Shown: positions 43,431 through 51,909, numbered from the stretch's first letter. The stretch is DNA of 64,000 nt from Williamsia sp. CHRR-6 (GCF_018474015.1 NZ_JAHCSG010000001.1:1272131-1336130), one strand, 5' to 3'. Made by a program: numbers and translations. The notes: generated by a model not told the origin, from the letters alone.

Positions 43431-45322
43431 CGCCGATCACCGGTCTGACCCACCAACGACCACGGCGCCGGTCCGGCCGGTTCGACCGGTCGCGCCGAGG
43501 CCGCCTCCCGCGGCAACTCCTGCACCGGCGGGAACGGATCGACAAGTGGCTCAAGCGGTTCCACCGGTTCTACCGGCTCCACCGGCTGTTCCGGCGGCAG
43601 GAAACCGTTGGTCAGCGGGCTCTCCGGCTGGGCCCCATGAATGTGCGCCTCGTGGATTGAGCCTTCATGGATGTGCGCCTCATGGATGGGGCCCTCATGA
43701 ATGTGCGCCTCATGGATGGGGCCCTCATGGATGTGCGCTTCATGGATGTGATCGTCGGGCACGAACCCACCCTGGGCGTACTCGTTCTGGGCGTACTCGG
43801 CCTGGGTGTACTCGGCCTGGGTGTACTCGGCCTGGGTGCGGTCGTGACCGGCGTACTGCTGATGCAGATGACCGGTCTGGGCAATCGGGGCCGCAGCGTG
43901 CGGCTGCACCTCGGTCGACGTCGGTGGCCCGATCGGACCGTAACGCCGCGTGGGCGCTGCCTCCAAGGCCACATCGGGTGCGGCGATGACGACCGCCAAC
44001 CCGATCGGCGCCTTCACCTCGGCGAGCAGCCGGCGGGTGGTCTGCACCTCATCCACCGTCGCGGTGATCGGGTCCACCACCGTCACCGTGATGTCGGCCT
44101 GCGCGCAGATCACCTGTCCCTCAGGCGATTCGGTCAGCAGCGGCGCGTGCAACACCACCCACTCCGACGAATCCAGGGCTGCGGTCAAGAAGCGGCGCAC
44201 CGATTGACGGATGACTACTGAAGCCGGGTCGATCAAGGGATCACCGGGTTCGATGACCCGAACGCCGGGACCACGCACGCGCGCCAGCAGGGCGAGATCA
44301 CAGTTGGGGTCGGCCAGCAGGTCGACGAATCCCGGGCCCCAGGCTCCGGTGGCACCCGCGGCCTCTGACGTGACCCGAAAATGAGTGTCGGTGCGTACCA
44401 GCGTGGCCGGTGACATCGGGGTGCCCAACGCGTCGACCAGGGCCAGCGCCACCTCGGCCGCGCCACCTCGCGCACCGGGTTGCGCCGGGACCACCGCGAT
44501 GACCCGGGGAGCCGGATCGACGCCGTTGGTGAGCCGGTTGGCCAGGTGACGCAGATCGGCACGCCGCAGCGCGCCGTCGTCGACGTCGGCGTCGCCGATC
44601 CCCACCGACTCCTCGAAGGATGTCTTGGCGGTCACGTCGTAGGCCGCCCGCAGCCGCCGCGAGATCAGGTCGAGGCCAAAGGCACCGGCGAGCCCGGCCA
44701 GCAGGCCACCCACCAGCGCGATGCCGTAGGTGTTGGTGGTCTGGGGGGCGTTCTCGGTGGCGTTGGACTCCAAGCCCACCGCGTTGAGGGTGCCGTTGGT
44801 GTTGGAGTTGATGACGTTGATCTGATCCTGCAGCGCGACGCGTTCCTCCGGCGGGACGTCGAGTTGCTTGGCGATCCGGTCGGCCATCGGGGCGGTGACG
44901 TTGTCGATGGTGTCCTGCCGGGCAGCCGAGAGCGCGGCGTTGATCTGCGTGCGGAAGGCGGTGGCCAGCGCACTGGAGGCCGAGATGGCGGTGGCGCCGG
45001 TGTCGGCGGTGGCGGTGATGTAGAAGATGCTGCCGACGGTGGCCGGGGTGGCCATCGCGCTCACCCCGGCGGGCACTCGCGCAGTGCGGAACAGGTTGCC
45101 CTGGAACGACGGATCGTTGAACAGGTAGATGTAGGCCAGCGACAACGCGTACGGGCTGTTCTCCGATGCCACCGAACTCGCCGACAGTGCCGACTTGGCC
45201 GAATAGGTGGAGCTCTGGCCGAGCGTCGAGATGCCCGCACCCACGACGAAGACCGCCAGGACCGCAGCGACGACGTACCACCGTCGACGCACTCGGTCGA
45301 GCGCGTTCAACACAAAGCTCAA
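43427..45322 (-). CDS. Wzz-like polysaccharide co-polymerase with Tyr- and His-rich repeat tail
   Basis: A 631-residue protein, paralogous in layout to the one at 40408. TM1 (YVVAAVLAVFVVGAGISTL) and a periplasmic domain are followed by TM2 (TYGIALVGGLLAGLAGAFGL, ~200-220) and a cytosolic domain resembling BY-kinases but lacking Walker A (VVPAQPGARGGAAEVALAL). From ~480 comes (T/A)QAEY repeated about five times, then about four 10-residue units like HIHEGPIHEA, then a Pro/Glu-rich segment. The Tyr repeats recall the Tyr-rich tails phosphorylated in Wzc/CpsD; the His repeats look metal-binding. ATG 45322 is first in the operon, ~105 nt behind a promoter-like sequence. Confidence 0.75.
   Translation of the reverse strand: MSFVLNALDRVRRRWYVVAAVLAVFVVGAGISTLGQSSTYSAKSALSASSVASENSPYALSLAYIYLFNDPSFQGNLFRTARVPAGVSAMATPATVGSIFYITATADTGATAISASSALATAFRTQINAALSAARQDTIDNVTAPMADRIAKQLDVPPEERVALQDQINVINSNTNGTLNAVGLESNATENAPQTTNTYGIALVGGLLAGLAGAFGLDLISRRLRAAYDVTAKTSFEESVGIGDADVDDGALRRADLRHLANRLTNGVDPAPRVIAVVPAQPGARGGAAEVALALVDALGTPMSPATLVRTDTHFRVTSEAAGATGAWGPGFVDLLADPNCDLALLARVRGPGVRVIEPGDPLIDPASVVIRQSVRRFLTAALDSSEWVVLHAPLLTESPEGQVICAQADITVTVVDPITATVDEVQTTRRLLAEVKAPIGLAVVIAAPDVALEAAPTRRYGPIGPPTSTEVQPHAAAPIAQTGHLHQQYAGHDRTQAEYTQAEYTQAEYAQNEYAQGGFVPDDHIHEAHIHEGPIHEAHIHEGPIHEAHIHEGSIHEAHIHGAQPESPLTNGFLPPEQPVEPVEPVEPLEPLVDPFPPVQELPREAASARPVEPAGPAPWSLVGQTGDRR
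43636..43753 (-). repeat. 30-bp tandem repeat coding for HIHEGPIHEA-type units
   Basis: Just under four 30-nt units (boundaries near 43641, 43671, 43701 and 43731), two of them almost identical, inside the Wzz-like gene. Each encodes ten residues with three His and two Glu. The length, a multiple of three, permits in-frame copy-number change. Confidence 0.85.
43771..43848 (-). repeat. 15-bp tandem repeat coding for (T/A)QAEY units
   Basis: About five 15-nt units in the same gene, just N-terminal of the His repeats in the protein. Each encodes five residues ending in Tyr. Central units are nearly identical. Confidence 0.8.
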
Positions 45323-45425
45323 GGTCCCCCCTTGACGTTCCCCCGAGGCGACCGCCCCGCGATCGCTGCCGCCGGTTCCCAGCCGACGAATCCGGCCACA
45401 ACATTTCTGAGGCCGAATGAAATTA

Positions 45426-45453
45426 ACTATACTTCAGTGGTCGTGCAGCACAA
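45426..45453 (-). promoter_or_regulatory. candidate promoter of the Wzz-Wzy-Wzz operon
   Basis: On the minus strand TTGTGC (45453-45448) and TATAGT (45431-45426) are 16 nt apart, in a short AT-rich pocket of otherwise GC-rich DNA. The -10 lies ~105 nt before ATG 45322. No other promoter-like site is obvious in this 142-nt gap. Confidence 0.5.
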
Positions 45454-45458
45454 GCCGC

Positions 45459-45477
45459 GCCGGCTCACCGAGCCGGC
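45459..45477 (-). terminator. hairpin overlapping the lipoprotein gene stop codon
   Basis: GCCGGCT (45459-45465) and AGCCGGC (45471-45477) form a 7-bp perfect stem with a 5-nt loop, right at the TGA (45467-45465) of the minus-strand lipoprotein gene. No U-tract, so termination is tentative; it would insulate the downstream operon promoter. Confidence 0.4.
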
Positions 45478-47141
45478 GTGACTGGTGGGGCGGCGGGCTG
45501 CCGAGGCATCCCGCCTCCACCGATCGATTGTGGACCGTTGTTGTCCACCACCGCCAGTGCGACGACGATCTTCTGTAGGTCTTGCGTCCACGGCGAGTTG
45601 TCGGCAACGCGTTGTTCGAACGAGAACCCGTAGTCGCGGCGGAACTGTTCGGCGAAGCTGCCCTGCGGCCCCTTCTCCGAGACGATGGCGAAGCACGCGC
45701 AGGCGGTCGAGTCGGTGATGTAGGCCCCGTAGTTCTGCAGGGTCCACGCCAGTTGTCGACCCGGTACCGTGCGCAGGCCCAGCCGATCGATGTCGACCGA
45801 TGCCGGGATGGCAAGCAGCGCACCCATTTTCATAGCCGATGGGATGTCGGTGCCCAGCCGGCCGTAGGCCCGGTCGGCGTCGCGGTCGGCGCTGGTGGCC
45901 GGCCAGCGGTAGCAGTTCTGCTCCTGCGGGCACACCGACAGCTGCCGGTCGGTGTCGACGTTGATGCGCAGCGCGTGGCGCACTCCGGTACCTGCGGTGG
46001 CTGGGGTCATCTCGCCGCGTCGCAGCGCGCCCATCAGCCCCGAGATGCCCGAGCCGCCCAGGCTGGTGGAGATGCCGTCGCCGTAGAGATCGACAGGACT
46101 GGAGGTGTCGACGCTGGTCGCGTAGCCGCCGGTACGACACCGCGCCAACGGGCCGCTGTTGTTGATGGTGCGACCGTCGGGCATCAGCCAGCTCGCGCCC
46201 TCGTTGTTGCTGCTCGAGGGCACCCGGTAGTCGCTGGGCATGGGCACCCGATAAAAGACCTCAGACCCGGTGGGCACGCACCGATCGGCGCCGGTCCAGG
46301 CCGCCTTGCTGTAGCGCAGCTCGGTCAGCGGGGCCGTGGGGGTGAGGATGATGCTGGTCTGGTCGTTCTGCGGCATCGGGGCGTACTGGTCGCCGCCGGG
46401 CACTGCGGGCAGCCGCGCGGGAACGTAGCGCGCGCCCGAGCCGATGGCGGTGTTCCAGATGCTGTTCGAGGAGAACGGCTGTCGCAGTGGATCACGCGTA
46501 GCGGGACCGACCTCGCCCGCACGCACGATCAACGACCATCCCACCGCGTCTGGACCGTCGGGAACCGTCAGCGAGGTGGAACCCGCAGACAAGCGCACCG
46601 GGCGTTCGCTGATCTGCGGCAGTGCGCTCGCCGAGGTACGCACGGTGACCATCAGCCCCGCACCGCCCACCCCACGAATGGGGCGAGCCTTCGCGCTGCG
46701 GGTGTCGGTGCTCGACATCGCCTGGGCCACAATCGGATCGGTGACATCCACGCCGGAGTACTCGCGCACGGTCACCTCGATGGCACGGTTGGCCGGGTCG
46801 GCACTGTTGCCGGTGTCGATCTGCATCCTGCCGGTGCCGTCGGAGATGCCGTAGATCACCTGCGCGTGCCGGGCACCTGCGCGCGAGATGACCGGCCCCA
46901 CGGCAGCCCAGGCGCGCACCCCGCCGCTGGCGCGCACCGAATCGGGTCCGGTCCAGCGCAACGCGGCCACCACCAGCTGTCCCGGTTCGCCGAGCGTGGG
47001 CAACGCAACCGTGCCCAGCGAGCCCACCACCGAACCGGTGGACTCGCCGACCTGTTCGGGCGGGACGCCGGGATCGGAGCAGCCCACCACGAATACGCCG
47101 ATCAGTCCTGTGACCAGCAGCGATATCACGATGCGACGCAT
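45465..47141 (-). CDS. large lipoprotein of the polysaccharide locus, function unknown
   Basis: A 558-residue lipoprotein: signal MRRIVISLLVTGLIGVFVVGC, with lipobox VVGC and acylated Cys 21. The N-terminal half (~25-215) looks beta-rich and adhesin- or carbohydrate-binding-like (LVVAALRWTGPDSVRASGG). The C-terminal half (~225-530) contains FSSNSIWNTAIGSGARYVP, NNEGASWLMPDGRTI, SGISGLMGALRRGE, HALRIN and NYGAYITDS, a pattern seen in extracellular actinobacterial proteins of unknown activity, possibly polysaccharide-acting. ATG 47141 is preferred; the frame is open to 47204. As the outermost gene of the locus it may bind, process or anchor the exported polymer. Confidence 0.7.
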   Translation of the reverse strand: MRRIVISLLVTGLIGVFVVGCSDPGVPPEQVGESTGSVVGSLGTVALPTLGEPGQLVVAALRWTGPDSVRASGGVRAWAAVGPVISRAGARHAQVIYGISDGTGRMQIDTGNSADPANRAIEVTVREYSGVDVTDPIVAQAMSSTDTRSAKARPIRGVGGAGLMVTVRTSASALPQISERPVRLSAGSTSLTVPDGPDAVGWSLIVRAGEVGPATRDPLRQPFSSNSIWNTAIGSGARYVPARLPAVPGGDQYAPMPQNDQTSIILTPTAPLTELRYSKAAWTGADRCVPTGSEVFYRVPMPSDYRVPSSSNNEGASWLMPDGRTINNSGPLARCRTGGYATSVDTSSPVDLYGDGISTSLGGSGISGLMGALRRGEMTPATAGTGVRHALRINVDTDRQLSVCPQEQNCYRWPATSADRDADRAYGRLGTDIPSAMKMGALLAIPASVDIDRLGLRTVPGRQLAWTLQNYGAYITDSTACACFAIVSEKGPQGSFAEQFRRDYGFSFEQRVADNSPWTQDLQKIVVALAVVDNNGPQSIGGGGMPRQPAAPPVTPAR

Positions 47142-47256
47142 GTACACCCCCAGTGACCCGTGGTCACGACGTTCCCCACCGCTGATCGTACAGCCGCAAG
47201 TCACCGGCTGAACGAATCCGTGCGACTTATATGTAACTGGGTGTAACGTCTACCGG

Positions 47257-49029
47257 ATGAACGCAGCGCACCCGACTGCCCTCGCCTGGCGCGAGCGGTC
47301 CGTCGTCCGTGACGGAGTCCGCCTGGCGGTCTTCGACATCGGTGACCCGACCGCCACCACGGTGGTGTTGGTGCACGGCTGGCCCGACACCCATCACCTC
47401 TGGACGCAGGTGGCCCCGATCCTGGCCGAGTCGTTCCACGTGGTGGCCTACGACACCCGCGGCTACGGGTCGTCCGATGCCCCCGACGGCGACGCCGCAT
47501 ACACGTTGCCCGAGCTGGCTCTCGATCTCTTCGCAGTGGCCCGCGCGGTCAGCGAGCGCCCCGTGCACGTGGTGGCCCACGACTGGGGTTCGGTACAGAC
47601 CTGGGAGGCGGTGTGTACCGCCGGCGCCGACGACCACATCGCGTCGTTCACCTCGGTGTCGGGGCCCAGCCTCGACCAGCTGGGCCGGTGGAGCCGCGAC
47701 CGCCTCACCCACCCGACGCCTGGGTCGTTGCGAAACGCGTTGTCGCAGATGGCGTCCTCGGCCTACACCGTGTTGTTCCAGCTACCGGTGGTCCCGAAGG
47801 TGTTCTTCGCCGCCGTCGGCCACCCGGCGGTGTGGCGACGATTCCTGCAGGCCGTGGAAGGCACCGACCCCGCTGACATCGTGGTGGGGCCCACCCTGCG
47901 TCGCGACTTCGTCTCGGGACTTCGCTACTACCGGGCCAACATTCGCCCACGCCTGTTCCACCCGAACCCGCGCCCCACCGACATCCCGGTCTTCGAGATC
48001 GTCAACCATCGCGACATCGCCCTGCGCGCGGCGATCTTCGACGACACCGGACGCTACGCCGCCCGCCTGTGGCGCCGCGATCTGCCGACCGGACACTGGT
48101 TGCCCTATGCGCGTCCGCAGTTGTTGGCGCAGCTGGCCCGCGACTTCATCGAATCCCGAGTGGCCGAGCATGATTCGCCCACCATTGCCCGCGCGCGGGT
48201 GACGGGCCGACGCGGCGCGCTCGTCCGCACCCTGACGGTCATCACCGGCGGCGGCAGTGGCATCGGACGCGAGACCGCCCTGCTGTTCGCCGATCAGGGC
48301 AGCGAGGTGGTGGTCGCCGACATCGACCTCGCCGCCGCCGAGAAGACAGCCGCCGAGGTCGCCCGCCGCCGCGGCCGCGCGCACGCCTACGCCCTCGACG
48401 TGGCCGACACCGAGGCGCTCACCGCATTCGCCGAGACGGTTGCAGCGCGGCACGGGATCGCCGACATCGTGGTCAACAACGCCGGGATCGGTTTGGCTGG
48501 AGCACTTCTCGACGCCACCGACACCCAGCTCCGCCGACTGGTCGACATCAACCTCATGGGCGTCGCCACCGGATCACGGGTATTCGGTCGTCAGATGGTG
48601 GCGCGCGGGGCGGGTGGACACATCGTCAACCTCGCTTCGCAGGCGGCCTACATGCCTCAGCGCGGGCTGGGCGCCTATGCCGCCACCAAGGCCGCGGTGC
48701 TGATGCTCAGCGAATCCCTCGGTGCCGAGCTGGCCGAACACCGCATCGGGGTCTCAGCCATCTGCCCGGGAGTGGTGCACACCAACATCACCCGCACCAC
48801 CGAGTTCGCCGGCCGCAGCGCCGAAGAGCAAGAGCGCCAACGGGACCGGATGGACGGACTGTATCGGCGGCGCGGCTTCACCCCGGATCGGGTGGCCACC
48901 CAGATTCTCGCCGCCGTAACCGAGAACCGTGCGGTGGTTCCGGTGACGGTCGAGTCGGCGGTCAGCTATCGGCTGTATCGATTCTTCCCCGGGCTCACCC
49001 GGCGGATGGCCCGCATGAAGATCCTGTGA
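47257..49029 (+). CDS. ephD: EphD-like fusion: alpha/beta epoxide hydrolase plus short-chain dehydrogenase
   Basis: A 590-residue two-domain enzyme with the length and order of mycobacterial EphD (Rv2214c). Residues ~15-300 form an epoxide-hydrolase-type alpha/beta domain with HGWP (40-43), nucleophile Asp109 in AHDWGS and a C-terminal His in GHWLPYARP. From ~325 an SDR domain follows with TGGGSGIG, NNAGIG, the catalytic Ser in LASQAAY and YAATK. EphD is linked to oxidised mycolic acid metabolism in mycobacteria. Its stop precedes the next gene by ~12 nt, so it forms an operon with a diiron protein and a ferredoxin reductase. Confidence 0.85.
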   Translation: MNAAHPTALAWRERSVVRDGVRLAVFDIGDPTATTVVLVHGWPDTHHLWTQVAPILAESFHVVAYDTRGYGSSDAPDGDAAYTLPELALDLFAVARAVSERPVHVVAHDWGSVQTWEAVCTAGADDHIASFTSVSGPSLDQLGRWSRDRLTHPTPGSLRNALSQMASSAYTVLFQLPVVPKVFFAAVGHPAVWRRFLQAVEGTDPADIVVGPTLRRDFVSGLRYYRANIRPRLFHPNPRPTDIPVFEIVNHRDIALRAAIFDDTGRYAARLWRRDLPTGHWLPYARPQLLAQLARDFIESRVAEHDSPTIARARVTGRRGALVRTLTVITGGGSGIGRETALLFADQGSEVVVADIDLAAAEKTAAEVARRRGRAHAYALDVADTEALTAFAETVAARHGIADIVVNNAGIGLAGALLDATDTQLRRLVDINLMGVATGSRVFGRQMVARGAGGHIVNLASQAAYMPQRGLGAYAATKAAVLMLSESLGAELAEHRIGVSAICPGVVHTNITRTTEFAGRSAEEQERQRDRMDGLYRRRGFTPDRVATQILAAVTENRAVVPVTVESAVSYRLYRFFPGLTRRMARMKIL

Positions 49030-49040
49030 AGGAGATCGTG

Positions 49041-49949
49041 ATGACTGAGATGCTCCAGCCCGCCGACGCTCCGCTGATCGACACCGATCCCGGACCGGTG
49101 GAACTACACGCCCGCAACGTGGCCTTCGATTTCGAACAGACACCGCTGCACTGGATTCCGGGGCATCCGATGGCGTCCAACGTGATCAGCATGCTCAATC
49201 TTCTGCTGCCCGAGGGTGAGCGGTGGTTCGTCGCCACCTACAACGAGGCGCTGCCGTTCGTCGCCGACGACGAGTTGGCCGCCACCATGCGCGGGTTCAT
49301 CGGCCAGGAGGCCATCCACGCCGAGGCCCACGACAAGGCGCTGTGGGAGTTCCTCGATCGCCACGGGGTGGACCCGCGGCCGTTCCAGCGGCAGATGCAG
49401 TTCCTGTTTCGTAAAGTACTGTCCCCCAAGCACGCCTGGTCGCAGGACAAGCGCCGGCGCGATCTGGTCGAGCGGCTGTGGCTGATCGCCGCGATCGAGC
49501 ACTACACCGCCATCCTGGGAGACTTCGCCCTGAACAACACCTGGCGGCAGCACCACGCCGACCCGGCGATGGCCGACCTGTTCACCTGGCACGGCGCGGA
49601 GGAGGTGGAGCACCGCAGCGTGGCCCACGACGTCGCCGTGTACTTCGGCGACGGATATCTGCGGCGCGGTCGGGCGATGCTGTTCGCTCTCAGCGGCCTG
49701 CTGCTGGTCATCCATCGTGGGAGTCGGTTCATCGCCAAATGCGATCCGACCATGACGTATTCCTACCGCCGGATGTGGACCGAGTATTTCCGTGGCGCCC
49801 GCGCCGGGGTGCTGCCCACGCTGCGGTCGATCATCTTCGCCACCTTCAGCTACTTCCGACCGTCGTTCCGACCCGAACAGATCGGTTCCACCGCGCAGGC
49901 GGTGGCGTACCTCGCGTCGTCACCGGCGGCGCGCGCTGCCGGATCGTGA
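49041..49949 (+). CDS. PF10118-type (metal-dependent hydrolase) ferritin-like diiron protein
   Basis: A 302-residue helical protein of the family annotated predicted metal-dependent hydrolase (PF10118). It has two ExxH-type diiron ligand motifs, EAIHAEAH and EEVEHRSVAH, each preceded by Glu-containing helices (YNEALPF, AAIEHYTAIL), as in ferritin-like oxygenases. HWIPGHPMASN near the N-terminus is a family signature. ATG 49041 has AAGGAG 6 nt upstream; GTG 49026 overlaps the ephD stop and is the alternative. Placed between ephD and a flavin/2Fe-2S reductase, it may be an oxygenase on a lipid substrate, with the reductase as electron donor. That role is inferred. Confidence 0.8.
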   Translation: MTEMLQPADAPLIDTDPGPVELHARNVAFDFEQTPLHWIPGHPMASNVISMLNLLLPEGERWFVATYNEALPFVADDELAATMRGFIGQEAIHAEAHDKALWEFLDRHGVDPRPFQRQMQFLFRKVLSPKHAWSQDKRRRDLVERLWLIAAIEHYTAILGDFALNNTWRQHHADPAMADLFTWHGAEEVEHRSVAHDVAVYFGDGYLRRGRAMLFALSGLLLVIHRGSRFIAKCDPTMTYSYRRMWTEYFRGARAGVLPTLRSIIFATFSYFRPSFRPEQIGSTAQAVAYLASSPAARAAGS

Positions 49950-49956
49950 ACCAGCC

Positions 49957-51051
49957 GTGACAGATTCACCTGCTGACACCACCCCGCCGCACCTCTACGG
50001 CAAGTTCCGGCGTGATCCGGGCATGGTTGCCGCGGCCATCGCCGGCCGGGTGTATCAGGCCACGTCGCGGTTCACCCGGTTCCCCGAGCAGACCCCGGTC
50101 AACGATGGGGTGACACGGGTGCGGATCACCGAACGCACGGTGGTGGCCCGCGACGAGAACGTGGTCTCATTGCGGTTCGAATCGCTCGACGGCGCACCGC
50201 TGCGACCCTGGTATCCGGGAGCGCATCTCGATCTGCTGCTGCCCTCAGGGCGGATGCGGGAGTACTCGCTGTGCGGTGACCCCACCGACCGCAGTCACTA
50301 TCGGATCGCGGTGCGCCGTATTCCCGACGGCGGGGGCGGGTCGATCGAGGTGCACAAGCTGCCGGTCGGGTCCGAGGTATCGATCAAGGGACCGCGCAAC
50401 GCATTTCCGCTGGCGCTTCCCGGCCGCGGCTCTGCTGCACAGCGGTTGCGGTTCGTCGCCGGCGGTATCGGGATCACCCCCATCCTGCCAATGGTGGCCA
50501 CCGCGCAGCGTCTCGATCTCGACTGGTCGATGATCTACGTCGGACGGTCGGCGGCATCGCTGCTGTTCATCGATCAGCTGAGCGCACTCGGCGAGCGGGT
50601 GACCGTGCGCACCGATGACGACGGCGGGATCCCCACTGCCACTGAGCTGTTGGCTGGCGTGCAGGCCGGTACCGCGGTCTACGCGTGTGGTCCACCACCG
50701 ATGCTCACCTCGATCCGAACCGCGTTGCTGACCCGACCCGACGTCGAGCTGCACTACGAGCGGTTCAGTCCCCCACCGGTTCTCGATGGGAAACCGTTCA
50801 CGGTGACGCTGGCCGACGGCACGAGTGTGGACGTGGCCGCCGACGAGACGATGCTGGCCGCGCTGCGCAAGGTGCGACCCGCTGTGCCGTATTCGTGCCA
50901 GCAGGGATTCTGCGGCACCTGCCGGTTGCAGGTGGACGCCGGCACCATCGATCATCGCGACACGCTGTTGTCGCAGGCCGAACGCGACGCCGGCTGGATG
51001 CTGACGTGTGTGTCGCGAGCAGCGGGACCTGATCTGCGACTGCGGTACTGA
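49957..51051 (+). CDS. phthalate-dioxygenase-reductase-like flavin/2Fe-2S oxidoreductase
   Basis: A 364-residue NAD(P)H-dependent reductase. Domains in order: flavin-binding beta barrel with REYSLCGDP, NAD domain with AGGIGITPIL and YACGPPPMLTSI, and C-terminal plant-type 2Fe-2S ferredoxin with C314-x4-C319-x2-C322 (SCQQGFCGTC) and the last Cys in MLTCVSR (~351). It passes electrons from NAD(P)H to an oxygenase, most likely the diiron protein encoded just upstream. GTG 49957 is 8 nt after that gene's stop; the earlier open frame is a shadow. Confidence 0.85.
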   Translation: MTDSPADTTPPHLYGKFRRDPGMVAAAIAGRVYQATSRFTRFPEQTPVNDGVTRVRITERTVVARDENVVSLRFESLDGAPLRPWYPGAHLDLLLPSGRMREYSLCGDPTDRSHYRIAVRRIPDGGGGSIEVHKLPVGSEVSIKGPRNAFPLALPGRGSAAQRLRFVAGGIGITPILPMVATAQRLDLDWSMIYVGRSAASLLFIDQLSALGERVTVRTDDDGGIPTATELLAGVQAGTAVYACGPPPMLTSIRTALLTRPDVELHYERFSPPPVLDGKPFTVTLADGTSVDVAADETMLAALRKVRPAVPYSCQQGFCGTCRLQVDAGTIDHRDTLLSQAERDAGWMLTCVSRAAGPDLRLRY

Positions 51052-51059
51052 CACTCGAC

Positions 51060-51335
51060 TCAGGCAGCGAATGCCACGACGAGAGCACTCAACGCGCTCG
51101 CAACAGCCAGTCCCGCAACCGCAGGGCCTCGCGCGAACAGCCTGGGGAATGATCGACCGAGTACGTACCCGATTACTGCCCATCCCACGAGGGGAAAGAA
51201 CAATGCGTTGACGCCGATGCTGTTGGACATCAAGACCGAAATTGCCACGTAGAGAACACCATAAATAAACGCCGCCATCCCAGCCAGACCGCCGTCCGAG
51301 TGTGCCGAGTTCGTGTTGAAAATCTTGTGTGCCAT
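51060..51335 (-). CDS. small three-helix membrane protein
   Basis: A 91-residue hydrophobic protein with about three TM helices (around 16-36, 40-60 and 68-88) and a polar N-terminus (AHKIFNTNSAHSD). ATG 51335 is chosen because it lies after the upstream gene ends; the longer frame overlaps that gene. The ribosome site is weak. It sits 16 nt downstream of the secreted-protein gene on the same strand, so they are probably co-expressed. A secreted Cys-containing protein plus small membrane protein resembles a bacteriocin/immunity pair, but no homology is recognised. Confidence 0.55.
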   Translation of the reverse strand: MAHKIFNTNSAHSDGGLAGMAAFIYGVLYVAISVLMSNSIGVNALFFPLVGWAVIGYVLGRSFPRLFARGPAVAGLAVASALSALVVAFAA

Positions 51336-51351
51336 GTCGCAGAATATCCCT

Positions 51352-51885
51352 TTAGAAGCAGTTATTTTGGATAGCCGCAATCCCCAAGATATCGAGTGCC
51401 AAATTGCCACCAATTTTCCTGAATTCTGCAACCGATCCTGCCTTAATCAAAAGCTTTGCAGCTTCGACCACACCGCCCAAACCCTTAATTGCCGCGTAAG
51501 CGCGACTAAAGGGAATGAACGCTGCGCCCACGGCAGCAACGCATTTAACGTATTTCCAGCCAGTATCGAATACTCCCTTGGATCCTGCGATCCCGGGTAC
51601 ATCAACGGGATTCACGACGACGGCGACGATGCCACCGTAGACCGTAATCGCCTTGGTGCCCAGCGGAAGGTGCGGCTCGCCAGTGAGGTCCGCAGCTTGG
51701 TTGAGGACATCCACATCGTGTGCGCTGAGAGGGAGCGTCAAATCGGCTTGGATGCCGGTGTTCGCGCTTACATCCCCCGCGCCAGCGAGTAATGAGGCCA
51801 AAATAGCGAACACTAAGGCAGCGATCTTCAATCTAAACGATTTTTTTCCACGCGTGCAACGGTAACACCGAATGGGCGAACACAC
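51352..51885 (-). CDS. secreted small protein with hydrophobic Gly/Ala-rich C-terminus and terminal Cys
   Basis: A ~177-residue protein. A basic N-terminus (CTRGKKSFRLK) leads a signal helix (IAALVFAILASLLAGAGDVSA), with cleavage expected after VSA near residue 42. The mature region ends in an amphipathic, Gly/Ala-rich segment (KYVKCVAAVGAAFIPF, AIKGLGGVVEAAKLL, LDILGIAAIQNNCF). The two Cys (in YVKCVAA and NNCF) may form a disulfide closing this ~65-residue segment. GTG 51885 (TTG 51888 possible) follows GGAAAG. AT-richer than the flanks, suggesting acquisition. Function unknown. Confidence 0.6.
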   Translation of the reverse strand: MCSPIRCYRCTRGKKSFRLKIAALVFAILASLLAGAGDVSANTGIQADLTLPLSAHDVDVLNQAADLTGEPHLPLGTKAITVYGGIVAVVVNPVDVPGIAGSKGVFDTGWKYVKCVAAVGAAFIPFSRAYAAIKGLGGVVEAAKLLIKAGSVAEFRKIGGNLALDILGIAAIQNNCF

Positions 51886-51909
51886 CAAGCGCTTTCCAAA
51901 TCATCCTCC

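Noticed and set aside
43636..43848. Regular repeats that could suggest a CRISPR array
   Set aside because: Units are 15 and 30 bp without spacers, lie in frame in a coding gene and encode His- and Tyr-rich peptides; no cas gene is present.
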